From NCBI GenBank assembly GCA_902826155.1, contig CADEDU010000118.1, forward strand, positions 1-8,331: DNA of 8,331 nucleotides. The letters run 5' to 3'. Shown piece by piece: positions 1 to 6,053 of the stretch. The first letter of the stretch is position 1; every line of letters starts with the position of its first letter. The DNA comes from an uncultured beta proteobacterium (GTDB taxonomy: Bacteria > Pseudomonadota > Gammaproteobacteria > Burkholderiales > SG8-39). A model generated the notes under the pieces. It worked only from the letters and a program-made list of their open reading frames with translations. It was not told the origin of the DNA and made no database searches. The translations under genes were made by a program, and so were the position numbers.

Positions 1-27
1 ATACCTCAGCGACCTATCGAAAAGGGC

Positions 28-33
28 GAGGAA
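28..33 (+). promoter_or_regulatory. Ribosome binding site for the first SDR
   Basis: GAGGAA lies 12 bases before the ATG at 46 and 24 bases before a second in-frame ATG at 58. The spacing is long but favours the upstream ATG at 46. Confidence 0.5.
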
Positions 34-45
34 AGTACGATCACG

Positions 46-69
46 ATGCCAACCGCGATGCCAACCGTA
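46..69 (+). repeat. 12-bp tandem duplication at the start codon
   Basis: ATGCCAACCGCG is followed directly by ATGCCAACCGTA, a 12-base repeat differing in its last two bases. It places two in-frame ATG codons four codons apart and yields the N-terminus MPTAMPT. Confidence 0.85.
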
Positions 70-774
70 TTGATCACCGGAGCCAGCCGCGGCCTCGGAC
101 TCGAATTCGTTCGCCAGTACGCCGATGCCAATTGGCGCGTGCTCGCCACCTGTCGCGATCCGTTGCGGGCAGGCGCACTCACCGAGATGACGAGCAACGC
201 ATGCGGTCGCATCACGACTCATCCGCTCGACGTCGAGGATTTCCGCTCCATCGAGCAGCTCGCCCAGGAGCTCGCCGACGCAACCGTCGATGTGCTCATC
301 AACAACGCCGGCATCATGGAGCCGCGCGGCGCAAATCCGATCGGCAAGCTCGACTACCCGTTCTGGGAGCGCGTGTTCCGCGTGAACACGTTTGCGCCCG
401 CCAAAATGGTGCAAAGCTTCGCGGAACAGGTGGCGCGCAGCGAGCGCCGATGCATCGTCACGATCACCTCGGCGCTGGCCTCGATCGACATCAACCAGCC
501 GGGCAAGCCGCTCACGCCCGGCGATCTCACGATGTATCGCACGTCGAAGGCGGCCACGAACATGCTGGTGCGCAACCTCGCCGCCGATCTGCGTCCGCGC
601 GGCATCGTCGCGATAGCGATCAGTCCGGGCCACGTGCGCACCGCGATGGGCGGACCGACCGCGCCGCTGACACCCGAGGAGTCGATTCGCGGCATGCGCG
701 GCGTCATCGAGAAACTCGACGGCTCGCACAGCGGACGATTCTTCCTGCACAACGGCCAGGAGCTGCCATGGTGA
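46..774 (+). CDS. Short-chain dehydrogenase/reductase, C-factor-like
   Basis: A 242-residue classical SDR, probably a cytosolic NAD(P)(H)-dependent oxidoreductase of unknown substrate. Visible motifs are the cofactor-binding TGASRGLG (residues 11-18), the LDV aspartate (D62) that contacts adenine, NNAG (86-89), the catalytic N114, S142, and Y164-xxx-K168 within YRTSK, then the PG turn (194-195). The arginine after the second beta strand (CRDP, R37) suggests NADP(H) rather than NAD(H). Length and the compact C-terminus ending FFLHNGQELPW resemble the C-factor (CsgA-like) SDR group. The ATG at 46 is chosen because of the purine-rich GAGGAA upstream; ATG 58 (residue 5) would also leave the fold intact. 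The stop overlaps the next gene's start by 7 bases, so the two are probably translationally coupled. Family is certain; substrate cannot be told from sequence. Confidence 0.95.
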   Translation: MPTAMPTVLITGASRGLGLEFVRQYADANWRVLATCRDPLRAGALTEMTSNACGRITTHPLDVEDFRSIEQLAQELADATVDVLINNAGIMEPRGANPIGKLDYPFWERVFRVNTFAPAKMVQSFAEQVARSERRCIVTITSALASIDINQPGKPLTPGDLTMYRTSKAATNMLVRNLAADLRPRGIVAIAISPGHVRTAMGGPTAPLTPEESIRGMRGVIEKLDGSHSGRFFLHNGQELPW

Positions 775-1520
775 CGAGTGGACGTTCCACGCAATCGCGC
801 GTGTTGATCACCGGCGCCAATCGCGGCATCGGCCTGGCGCTGACTCGCAATTTCGCAGCGGCCGGCTGGCTGGTCGATGCGTGCTGCCGTACGCCGGAAG
901 GTGCCGCCGCATTGCATACCTTGGCTGCATCCAGCGCCGGCCGCGTCATCGTTCGCAAGGCCGATGTCGCCGATCACGCCAGCATCGACGCGCTCGCCCG
1001 CGAGATCGGCGATGCACCGATCGACATCCTGCTCAACAACGCCGGTGTGATGAGCGGCGGGACGGGTGCGAGCGCCGCCGACCGATCGCGCACCAATCAA
1101 GCGTTCGGTTCGCTCGACTTCGACGCCTGGATGGAAGTGATGCGCGTGAACGTCATGGGGCCGGCGCGCATGACCGAAGTGTTCGCCGACAACGTCGCGC
1201 ACAGCACCCGCAAGCTCGTGGCGATGCTGTCGAGCATCCGCGGCTCGATCATCGAAATCTCATCCAGCGGTCCGTACCACTACTGCACCTCGAAAACCGC
1301 CGCGAACATGCTGATGCGCAACATCTGCGCCGAACTCCGCCCGCGCGGCATCACCGCCGTGTCGCTGCATCCGGGCTGGGCACGCACCGACATGGGCGGC
1401 AGCGGCGCGCCGGTCGCGGTCGACGACAGCGCGCGCGGGCTGTTCAATCTCCTGAACGGGTTCACTTCAGCGCAGAGCGGCGGGTTCTTCACCTGGGAAG
1501 GCAAAGCGTTGCGGTGGTGA
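768..1520 (+). CDS. Short-chain dehydrogenase/reductase, tandem paralogue
   Basis: A 250-residue SDR clearly paralogous along its whole length to the preceding gene. Motifs are TGANRGIG (15-22), the ADV aspartate D66, NNAG (90-93), N128, the catalytic serine at S155/S156, Y172-xxx-K176 within YCTSK, and PG (202-203). It ends GGFFTWEGKALRW, matching the tail of its neighbour. It differs by an extra loop of about a dozen residues after NNAGVM (roughly 95-113), near the substrate pocket, suggesting a different substrate. C40-R41 at the end of beta 2 again favours NADP(H). The open frame runs further upstream, but ATG 768 gives an SDR of normal length and overlaps the upstream stop as ATGGTGA, typical of coupled translation. 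No strong Shine-Dalgarno is visible, consistent with coupling. Substrate unknown. Confidence 0.95.
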   Translation: MVTSGRSTQSRVLITGANRGIGLALTRNFAAAGWLVDACCRTPEGAAALHTLAASSAGRVIVRKADVADHASIDALAREIGDAPIDILLNNAGVMSGGTGASAADRSRTNQAFGSLDFDAWMEVMRVNVMGPARMTEVFADNVAHSTRKLVAMLSSIRGSIIEISSSGPYHYCTSKTAANMLMRNICAELRPRGITAVSLHPGWARTDMGGSGAPVAVDDSARGLFNLLNGFTSAQSGGFFTWEGKALRW

Positions 1521-1544
1521 CATCACACGCGACGTTTTGTGAGC

Positions 1545-1576
1545 GGGTCAGCCTTCGCGTTCGCGTGGCTCGACCC
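1545..1576 (+). terminator. Possible hairpin terminator after the SDR pair
   Basis: GGGTCAGCC (1545-1553) can pair with GGCT plus GACCC (1567-1576) with a single bulged C at 1571, making a 9-bp stem closed by a 13-base loop. Only a weak pyrimidine stretch (CTTTCTT, 1586-1592) follows, so it is not a canonical intrinsic terminator. It lies 24 bases past the SDR stop, where one would be expected. Confidence 0.35.
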
Positions 1577-1579
1577 CTG

Positions 1580-1628
1580 GCCCGGCTTTCTTGACACTGC
1601 CCTGCCCCCGGCCGACACTTGCCCGGCT
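1580..1628 (+). repeat. Nested direct repeats around the TTGACA box
   Basis: GCCCGGCT occurs at 1580-1587 and 1621-1628 (41 bases apart). Between them GACACT occurs at 1593-1598 and 1614-1619 (21 bases apart, two helical turns). The order is GCCCGGCT, GACACT, GACACT, GCCCGGCT. It could be a regulator site or chance in GC-rich DNA. Confidence 0.4.
1591..1619 (+). promoter_or_regulatory. Possible promoter for ligJ
   Basis: A perfect TTGACA (-35 consensus) at 1591-1596 is followed after 17 bases by GACACT (1614-1619), a weak -10 with matches at the A2, A4 and T6 positions. If used, it would leave a 5' leader of about 120 bases before the ATG at 1750. The weak -10 would suit an activated promoter. 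Confidence 0.3.
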
Positions 1629-1664
1629 CCGCTGCGAGCGCATTTGTCCTGCGCTCATGCGTTG

Positions 1665-1727
1665 ATTCGCTGGTTCCTTTATTCCCTGATTCCTCGCTCC
1701 CTGATTCGCTGACTCGTTCAATCCCTC
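1665..1727 (+). repeat. Degenerate 8-bp tandem repeat upstream of ligJ
   Basis: About eight units follow an ATTCNCTG pattern: ATTCGCTG (1665), GTTCCTTT (1673), ATTCCCTG (1681), ATTCCTCG (1689), CTCCCTG (1697, one base short), ATTCGCTG (1704), ACTCGTTC (1712) and AATCCCTC (1720). The top strand is strongly pyrimidine-rich. The tract ends 22 bases before the ligJ ATG and would lie in the mRNA leader if the upstream promoter is used. Confidence 0.65.
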
Positions 1728-1749
1728 CGCTCTGCGCGACCCTGCCACC

Positions 1750-2781
1750 ATGATCATCGACTGCCACGGCCACTACACCACCGCACCGAAACAGCTGCAG
1801 CGCTATCGCGACGCGCAGATCGAAGGACTGAAGGACCCCAAGCACATTCCGGTTAAGGGGTCCCTGGGCATCAGCGACGACGAGATCCGCGAGAGCCTGG
1901 AGACCAAGCAGCTCAAGCTGCAGCGCGAGCGCGGTTCGGACATGACGATCTTCTCGCCGCGCGCGATGGGCATGGGCCATCACATCGGCAACGAAACCAC
2001 CAGCCTGTACTGGTCGGAGCATTGCAACGAGCTGATCCACCGCGTGTGCGAGCTGTATCCGAAGAATTTCGTCGGCGTGTGTCAGCTGCCGCAATCGCCC
2101 GGCGTGGCGCCGAAGAATTCGATCCCGCACCTGGAGATGTGCATCAACCAGTACGGCTTCATCGGCTGCAACCTCAACCCCGATCCGGCCGGCGGCATGT
2201 GGACCGATCCGCCGCTCACCGACAAGAACTGGTGGTATCCGATCTACGAGAAGCTGGTCGAACTCGATGTGCCGGCGATGATCCACGTGAGCGGCTCGTG
2301 CAATCCGCACTTCCACGCCACCGGCGCGCACTACATCAACGGCGACACCACCGCGTTCATGCAGTTCATCCAGGGCGACATCTTCAAGGACTTCCCGACG
2401 CTGAAGTTCATCATCCCGCATGGCGGCGGCGCGGTGCCCTACCACTGGGGCCGCTATCGCGGCCTGGCGCAGGACATGAAAAAACCGCCGTTCAAGGAAC
2501 TGCTCTTGAACAACGTGTACTTCGACACCTGCGTGTATCACCAGCCGGGCATCGATCTTCTGCTCAAAGTGGTGCCGATCGACAACATCCTGTTCGCATC
2601 CGAAATGGTCGGCGCGGTGCAGGGTGTCGATCCGGAAACGGGCTTCAATTACGACGACACCAAGCGCTACATCGACGGGTCCGCGCTCCCGGCGGCGCAG
2701 AAGAAACAGGTGTTCGAAGGCAACGCGCGCAAGGTGTACAGCCGGCTGAATGCGCGGCTGGCGAAGGTCGGACTGGCGTAG
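1750..2781 (+). CDS. ligJ: 4-oxalomesaconate hydratase, LigJ-type amidohydrolase
   Basis: A 343-residue member of the COG2159 branch of the amidohydrolase superfamily. LigJ adds water to the enol/keto form of 4-oxalomesaconate to give 4-carboxy-4-hydroxy-2-oxoadipate in the protocatechuate 4,5-cleavage and gallate pathways. The start MIIDCHGHYT, the ISDDEIRE segment (41-48), GADMTIFSPRA-like RGSDMTIFSPRA (61-72), GFIGCNLNPDP (136-146), VPAMIHVSGSCNP (174-186), IIPHGGGAVPYHWGR (221-235) and NILFASEMVGAV (279-290) all match what I remember of Sphingobium LigJ. Expected zinc ligands are H6, H8, H179 and E285, with H224 as a further active-site histidine; all are present. No Shine-Dalgarno precedes ATG 1750, but it is the only usable start before an upstream in-frame stop and gives the N-terminus usual for the family. 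It stands alone, with gaps on both sides. A related hydratase or decarboxylase activity is the alternative. Confidence 0.9.
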   Translation: MIIDCHGHYTTAPKQLQRYRDAQIEGLKDPKHIPVKGSLGISDDEIRESLETKQLKLQRERGSDMTIFSPRAMGMGHHIGNETTSLYWSEHCNELIHRVCELYPKNFVGVCQLPQSPGVAPKNSIPHLEMCINQYGFIGCNLNPDPAGGMWTDPPLTDKNWWYPIYEKLVELDVPAMIHVSGSCNPHFHATGAHYINGDTTAFMQFIQGDIFKDFPTLKFIIPHGGGAVPYHWGRYRGLAQDMKKPPFKELLLNNVYFDTCVYHQPGIDLLLKVVPIDNILFASEMVGAVQGVDPETGFNYDDTKRYIDGSALPAAQKKQVFEGNARKVYSRLNARLAKVGLA

Positions 2782-2936
2782 GCGGTGCGGTGACCGACTG
2801 AACCACCCTCCGTAGTTCGAGTGGTGGCGTCCTCGACGCCGGATTCATGCCGGCGCGTGTGTTGATCTGCCCGATAGCGACAACAGAGACTCGCCCCGCC
2901 CCACTTCCATCCAGATACGTCAGCAGGAGACTCGTC
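2782..2936 (+). other. Intergenic region between ligJ and the third SDR
   Basis: 155 bases without a gene. It holds a 6-bp stem CGCCGG/CCGGCG (2837-2842 with 2850-2855, 7-base loop) with no following T-run, so it is not a convincing terminator. No clear promoter boxes are seen. A good ribosome binding site lies at its end. Confidence 0.6.
2925..2930 (+). promoter_or_regulatory. Ribosome binding site fixing the third SDR start
   Basis: AGGAGA sits six bases before ATG 2937. It supports this start over an in-frame ATG at 2847 that would add 30 residues unlike any SDR N-terminus. Confidence 0.8.
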
Positions 2937-3740
2937 ATGCGATTGAAAGACAAAGTCGCGATCATCGTCGGCGCCGGACAGACACCCGGACAAACCATCG
3001 GCAACGGACGCGCCACCGCCATGCTGTTCGCGCGCGAAGGCGCGAAGGTCCTTGCGGTCGATCGCGATCTCGCGTCGGCCAATGAAACTGTCGCGATGAT
3101 CGCCAAGGAAGGTGGTGTGGCCGCAGCGGCGAAGGCTGACGTCACCGACGAAGGCTCGGTGGTGGAGATGATCGGCGAGTGCGTGCGCCGCTTCGGACGC
3201 ATCGACATCCTGCACAACAACGTCGGCGTGAGCCTGGCGGGCGGCGACGCGGTGATCGAGAAGATCACCGCCGAAGGCTTCGATCGGGTGATGGCGATCA
3301 ATCTGCGCTCGATGGTACTCACCTGCAAGCACGCGCTGCCGATCATGCGCGGGCAGCGCAGTGGCGCGATCGTGAACATCTCATCGCTCGCGGTACGGGA
3401 GCGCTACCCTTACGTTGCGTACAAGGCGAGCAAGGCCGGTGTCATCGCCTTCACCGAGCAGCTCGCGTATCAGAACGCCGAGTACGGCATCCGCGCCAAC
3501 GTGATCCTGCCCGGACTGATGAACACGCCGATGGCGGTCGAGGCACGCATCAAGCACTGGAACAAGACGCGCGACGAAGTCATCGCCGAACGTGACGCGA
3601 AAGTGCCGCTCGGACACAAGATGGGCACCGCGTGGGATGTCGCGTACGCGGCGCTGTTTCTCGCCTCGGACGAGGCGGGCTTCATCACCGGCGTATCGCT
3701 GCCCGTCGACGGCGGCGGCGCGATCTGGACTGGCGTCTGA
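2937..3740 (+). CDS. NAD-dependent short-chain dehydrogenase, classical type with enlarged glycine loop
   Basis: A 267-residue classical SDR of the FabG/glucose-dehydrogenase-like size class, distinct from the two C-factor-like SDRs upstream. The cofactor loop reads GAGQTPGQTIGNG (12-24), about four residues longer than the usual TGxxxGxG. D42 at the end of beta 2 (AVDRD) predicts NAD(H) preference. Further motifs are the ADV aspartate D68, NNVG (94-97) in place of NNAG, N122, S149, Y162-xxx-K166 (YKASK), PG at 192-193, and the C-terminal PVDGG (256-260) typical of classical SDRs. The start is set by AGGAGA upstream. It follows ligJ on the same strand and could oxidise an alcohol intermediate of the same pathway, but no substrate is evident. 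It converges with the regulator gene 26 bases downstream. Confidence 0.95.
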   Translation: MRLKDKVAIIVGAGQTPGQTIGNGRATAMLFAREGAKVLAVDRDLASANETVAMIAKEGGVAAAAKADVTDEGSVVEMIGECVRRFGRIDILHNNVGVSLAGGDAVIEKITAEGFDRVMAINLRSMVLTCKHALPIMRGQRSGAIVNISSLAVRERYPYVAYKASKAGVIAFTEQLAYQNAEYGIRANVILPGLMNTPMAVEARIKHWNKTRDEVIAERDAKVPLGHKMGTAWDVAYAALFLASDEAGFITGVSLPVDGGGAIWTGV

Positions 3741-3741
3741 G

Positions 3742-3766
3742 CCGTCGGGCGAATACGAGCGAACGG
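3742..3766. terminator. Possible weak bidirectional terminator
   Basis: CCGTCG (3742-3747) can pair with CGAACGG (3760-3766) with one bulged A. The structure fills almost exactly the 26-base gap between two convergent genes. The stem is short and no T-run is present, so support is mostly positional. Confidence 0.2.
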
Positions 3767-4783
3767 TCAACTGAGCTTCAGCGACCAGTTCTGCCCGACC
3801 AGGTCGTGACCGAAGCTGTGGTGCTTCTCCTGGCTGACCAGTTGGAAGCCCGCTTGCTGATAGATGCGGCGCGCTGCGTGCAGGATGTCGTTGGTCCACA
3901 GCATGAGCGTCTTGTAGCCGCAATCGCGAGCGAAGCGGATGCACTCCTCGACCAGCCGATGCCCGATGCCCAGCCCGCGCGCTGACGGCTCCACGATCAG
4001 CAGCCGCAACTGCGCGACGGTCTTCGATTTCTCCACCACGAATGCGCTGCCGACGTTCCGCCCCTCGCGCTCGGCGATCCAGCAGCACTCGCGCTTGGGG
4101 TTGAATTCGCGCAGGAACTTCGCGGCGATCTCCGCCACCAGAGCCTCGAACTGCACGTCCCAGCCGTACTCGCTCGCGTAGAGCCCGCCATGCCGGCTGA
4201 CGACCCAGCCGATATCGCCGGGACGGTGCGGCCGCAGCACATACGGTACGCGCGGCGATTCGCGATCGCCAAGCAGCGTCTCGATCGTCGCCATCGCACC
4301 GAGCAGCCGCGCACGCTCGTCGGACGAGAGCACACCCAGCCGCTCAGCCACCTCGTTCTGCGAGGCGCGTTCGAGCGGCGCGATCGTCTTCGCGCCCTTG
4401 TCGGTCAGCGACAGCCGCACGCTGCGCGCGTCGTCCGTCGAGCGCTGCCGGCGGATCAGCCCGGCCCGCTCGAACCGCGCGAGGATGCGGCTCAGATACC
4501 CGGCATCGAGATCCAGCTTCACCACCAGATCGCTCGCCGTGGCGTGCGGGGCGTGTGCCAGCTCGTATAGCACCCGCACTTCGGTGAGCGAGTAGGGGCT
4601 ACGGAGCAGCCGCTCCCCGAGCGCGCCGACCTCGCGCGTGTAGAAGCGATTGAAGCGGCGGACGGCGTCGATCTGCGCACCCGACAAGGGGTCGGCGCCA
4701 CCGGTGCCGGCGCGGTCACGCGCGGGTAGCGCTGAGGCGGCACGTGACGCAGCGGCACGGAGGGAAGGACGGGTGCCAGACAT
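3767..4783 (-). CDS. MarR-family regulator fused to GNAT acetyltransferase
   Basis: A 338-residue two-domain protein. Residues about 35-175 form a MarR winged helix-turn-helix. SPYSLTEVRVLYELA and the recognition helix (about 80-112, ATASDLVVKLDLDAGYLSRILARFERAGLI) are followed by the wing with its D-A-R turn (RSTDDARSVRLSLTDKG, near 113-129). Residues about 180-338 form a GNAT domain with the acetyl-CoA loop ARGLGIGHRLV (268-278) and the late motif AARRIYQQAGFQLV (303-316). The fusion is a known architecture; whether it acetylates a small molecule or protein, or only senses one, is unknown. The first 30 residues are Ala/Arg-rich and look disordered. ATG 4783 is the only available start and has GGAG nine bases upstream. 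It diverges from the Bug receptor gene across an AT-rich operator-like region, so it probably controls that gene and itself. Confidence 0.93.
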   Translation of the reverse strand: MSGTRPSLRAAASRAASALPARDRAGTGGADPLSGAQIDAVRRFNRFYTREVGALGERLLRSPYSLTEVRVLYELAHAPHATASDLVVKLDLDAGYLSRILARFERAGLIRRQRSTDDARSVRLSLTDKGAKTIAPLERASQNEVAERLGVLSSDERARLLGAMATIETLLGDRESPRVPYVLRPHRPGDIGWVVSRHGGLYASEYGWDVQFEALVAEIAAKFLREFNPKRECCWIAEREGRNVGSAFVVEKSKTVAQLRLLIVEPSARGLGIGHRLVEECIRFARDCGYKTLMLWTNDILHAARRIYQQAGFQLVSQEKHHSFGHDLVGQNWSLKLS

Positions 4784-4792
4784 GTAACAGTA

Positions 4793-4796
4793 CTCC
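4793..4796 (-). promoter_or_regulatory. Ribosome binding site for the MarR-GNAT gene
   Basis: GGAG on the minus strand lies nine bases upstream of the ATG at 4783. Confidence 0.6.
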
Positions 4797-4799
4797 AGG

Positions 4800-4826
4800 C
4801 AATTATTTAATTGCTTTAGTCAATTA
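4800..4826. promoter_or_regulatory. Candidate MarR operator in the divergent promoter region
   Basis: Three copies of one 6-base half-site occur: CAATTA (4800-4805), TAATTG (4808-4813) and CAATTA (4821-4826). The first two form a palindrome with a 2-base centre; the last two form a second inverted repeat with a 7-base centre (AATTGCTTTAGTCAATT, 4809-4825), the size and AT-rich look of many MarR operators. It lies between the divergent MarR-GNAT and Bug receptor genes and stands out sharply from the GC-rich surroundings. It overlaps TATAAA (4825-4830, plus) and TATAAT (4828-4823, minus), which could be -10 boxes, so binding would be expected to repress. No matching -35 boxes are clear. Confidence 0.65.
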
Positions 4827-4911
4827 TAAACAGAAATGCAACGACACCCCCTCGGCTGAGCTGGTGGGCGCCGAGGTGATATCGTCCGCGCCGATCGGCT
4901 CACCACCCTCC

Positions 4912-4916
4912 GGAGA
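4912..4916 (+). promoter_or_regulatory. Ribosome binding site for the Bug receptor
   Basis: GGAGA with a seven-base spacer before ATG 4924 fixes that start. The open frame continues upstream through the operator region but is not expected to be translated. Confidence 0.75.
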
Positions 4917-4923
4917 ACCCCGC

Positions 4924-5949
4924 ATGACCAGCATCGCGAACGCGCGTCGCCCGCTATCCACCTCACTTGGCGCGCCCCTCGCAGCAGCACTCGTCGCGAC
5001 CGGTTTCGCCGCCGCTTCCGCGACTGCACTCGCCCAGCCCGCGCCCTACCCCAATCGCGCCGTGACGGTGATCGTGCCGTTCGCGGCCGGGGGCAGCGTC
5101 GACACCGCCGCGCGGCTGGTGCTGCAGACCCTCGGCGAGCGACTGAAGCAATCGTTCGTGGTGGAAAACGTGACCGGTGCGGCGGGCACGATCGGCACGC
5201 AGCGCGCCACCAAGGCCAACGCCGACGGCTACACGCTCTTGTTCGCGGTGGCCAGTCCGATCAACGTCGCCCCGGTGGTTAAGCCCTCGACGGTGCGCTA
5301 CGAGGCGCTGAAGGATCTCGCACCGATCGCCAACGTGGCCAGTTCGCCGTTCGTGCTCATCGGCAGTCCGAAGCTTGCCGCCGCCACCACTGCCGATGTG
5401 CTCGCCATGGCGCGCGCGCAGCCCGGGAAACTCAACTACGGCACCGACGGCGTCGGCACCTCGATGCATCTGACCGCCGAGATCATCAAGCTCAATGCGA
5501 AAGTAGACGTGCAGCACGTACCGTACAAGTCAGGCCCGCAGGTGCTGACAGAGTTGTCGACCGGTGTGCTCGAACTGGCGGTGATGCCGGTGACGCTGGC
5601 GCAACCGTTCATTCGCGACGGCAAGGTCAAGGCGTTCGGCGTGACTTCCAAAGGTCGCTGGGAATCGCTGCCGAACGTCCCCGCTCTGGCCGAGACCCCG
5701 ACGCTCGCCAACGTCGATGTCGACTCGTGGTACGGACTGTTCGCGCCGACGGGCACTGATGGCGCGATCATCAATCGGCTCGCCACTGAAGTGAAAGCCG
5801 CGCTCACCGACGCCGAACTGGTGCGCAAGATGACGCAGGCGGGGCTCAAGCCCGCCCACATGGACCCGGCGCCGTTCGCCGCGCTCCTCAAGCGCGAGCG
5901 CGACAGTCTCACCGCCGCCGTGGCGGCTGCGGGCATCAAGCCGGAGTAG
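4924..5949 (+). CDS. Periplasmic solute-binding protein, Bug/TctC family
   Basis: A 341-residue tripartite tricarboxylate transporter substrate-binding protein. Residues 1-37 look like a signal peptide (ARR near 7-9, an Ala/Leu-rich core, ALA before Q38); the twin arginine is not in a full Tat motif. The mature part begins with the family hallmark YPNRAVTVIVPFAAGGSVD (42-60), then VVENVTGAAGTIG (79-91), NADGYTLLF (99-107) and YGTDGVGTSMHLTAE (172-186), the loops that normally bind an organic acid carboxylate. Length is normal for the family. No TctA or TctB membrane partner is in the window, as is common for the many orphan Bug receptors, which may share a permease or act in sensing. It is transcribed away from the MarR-GNAT gene from an operator-bearing region. 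Ligand unknown; organic acids, aromatic acids or nicotinate-like compounds are typical. Confidence 0.95.
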   Translation: MTSIANARRPLSTSLGAPLAAALVATGFAAASATALAQPAPYPNRAVTVIVPFAAGGSVDTAARLVLQTLGERLKQSFVVENVTGAAGTIGTQRATKANADGYTLLFAVASPINVAPVVKPSTVRYEALKDLAPIANVASSPFVLIGSPKLAAATTADVLAMARAQPGKLNYGTDGVGTSMHLTAEIIKLNAKVDVQHVPYKSGPQVLTELSTGVLELAVMPVTLAQPFIRDGKVKAFGVTSKGRWESLPNVPALAETPTLANVDVDSWYGLFAPTGTDGAIINRLATEVKAALTDAELVRKMTQAGLKPAHMDPAPFAALLKRERDSLTAAVAAAGIKPE

Positions 5950-6053
5950 CGCCAGTCGGGCGCCGCGAAACCTTTGCAACGAGCGATGCATCGGAGGCGG
6001 GCCATCGCAACCGTCGCAATCGTTGAATCCCACCAAGCGCGCGACGGCGAACG

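Noticed and set aside
132..767. Upstream extension of the second SDR's frame through the first SDR
   Set aside because: The added residues are Arg/His-rich and out of frame with a real gene. ATG 768 gives a normal SDR N-terminus.
1489..2541. A 350-codon minus-strand open frame opposite ligJ
   Set aside because: The sense strand encodes a clear LigJ homologue. The antisense product has no recognisable motif.
2837..2855. CGCCGG/CCGGCG hairpin as a terminator after ligJ
   Set aside because: The stem is only 6 bp, no T-run follows, and such GC stems are frequent in this DNA.
4744..4923. Upstream extension of the Bug receptor frame
   Set aside because: It would run through the regulator's start and the operator region and would bury the signal peptide inside the protein. 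ATG 4924 has a good ribosome binding site.
5977..6025. CAACGA/TCGTTG inverted repeat and the CGATGCATCG palindrome before the permease
   Set aside because: A 6-bp stem with a loop of about 37 bases and a lone 10-bp palindrome are within chance expectation, with no T-run or known motif.
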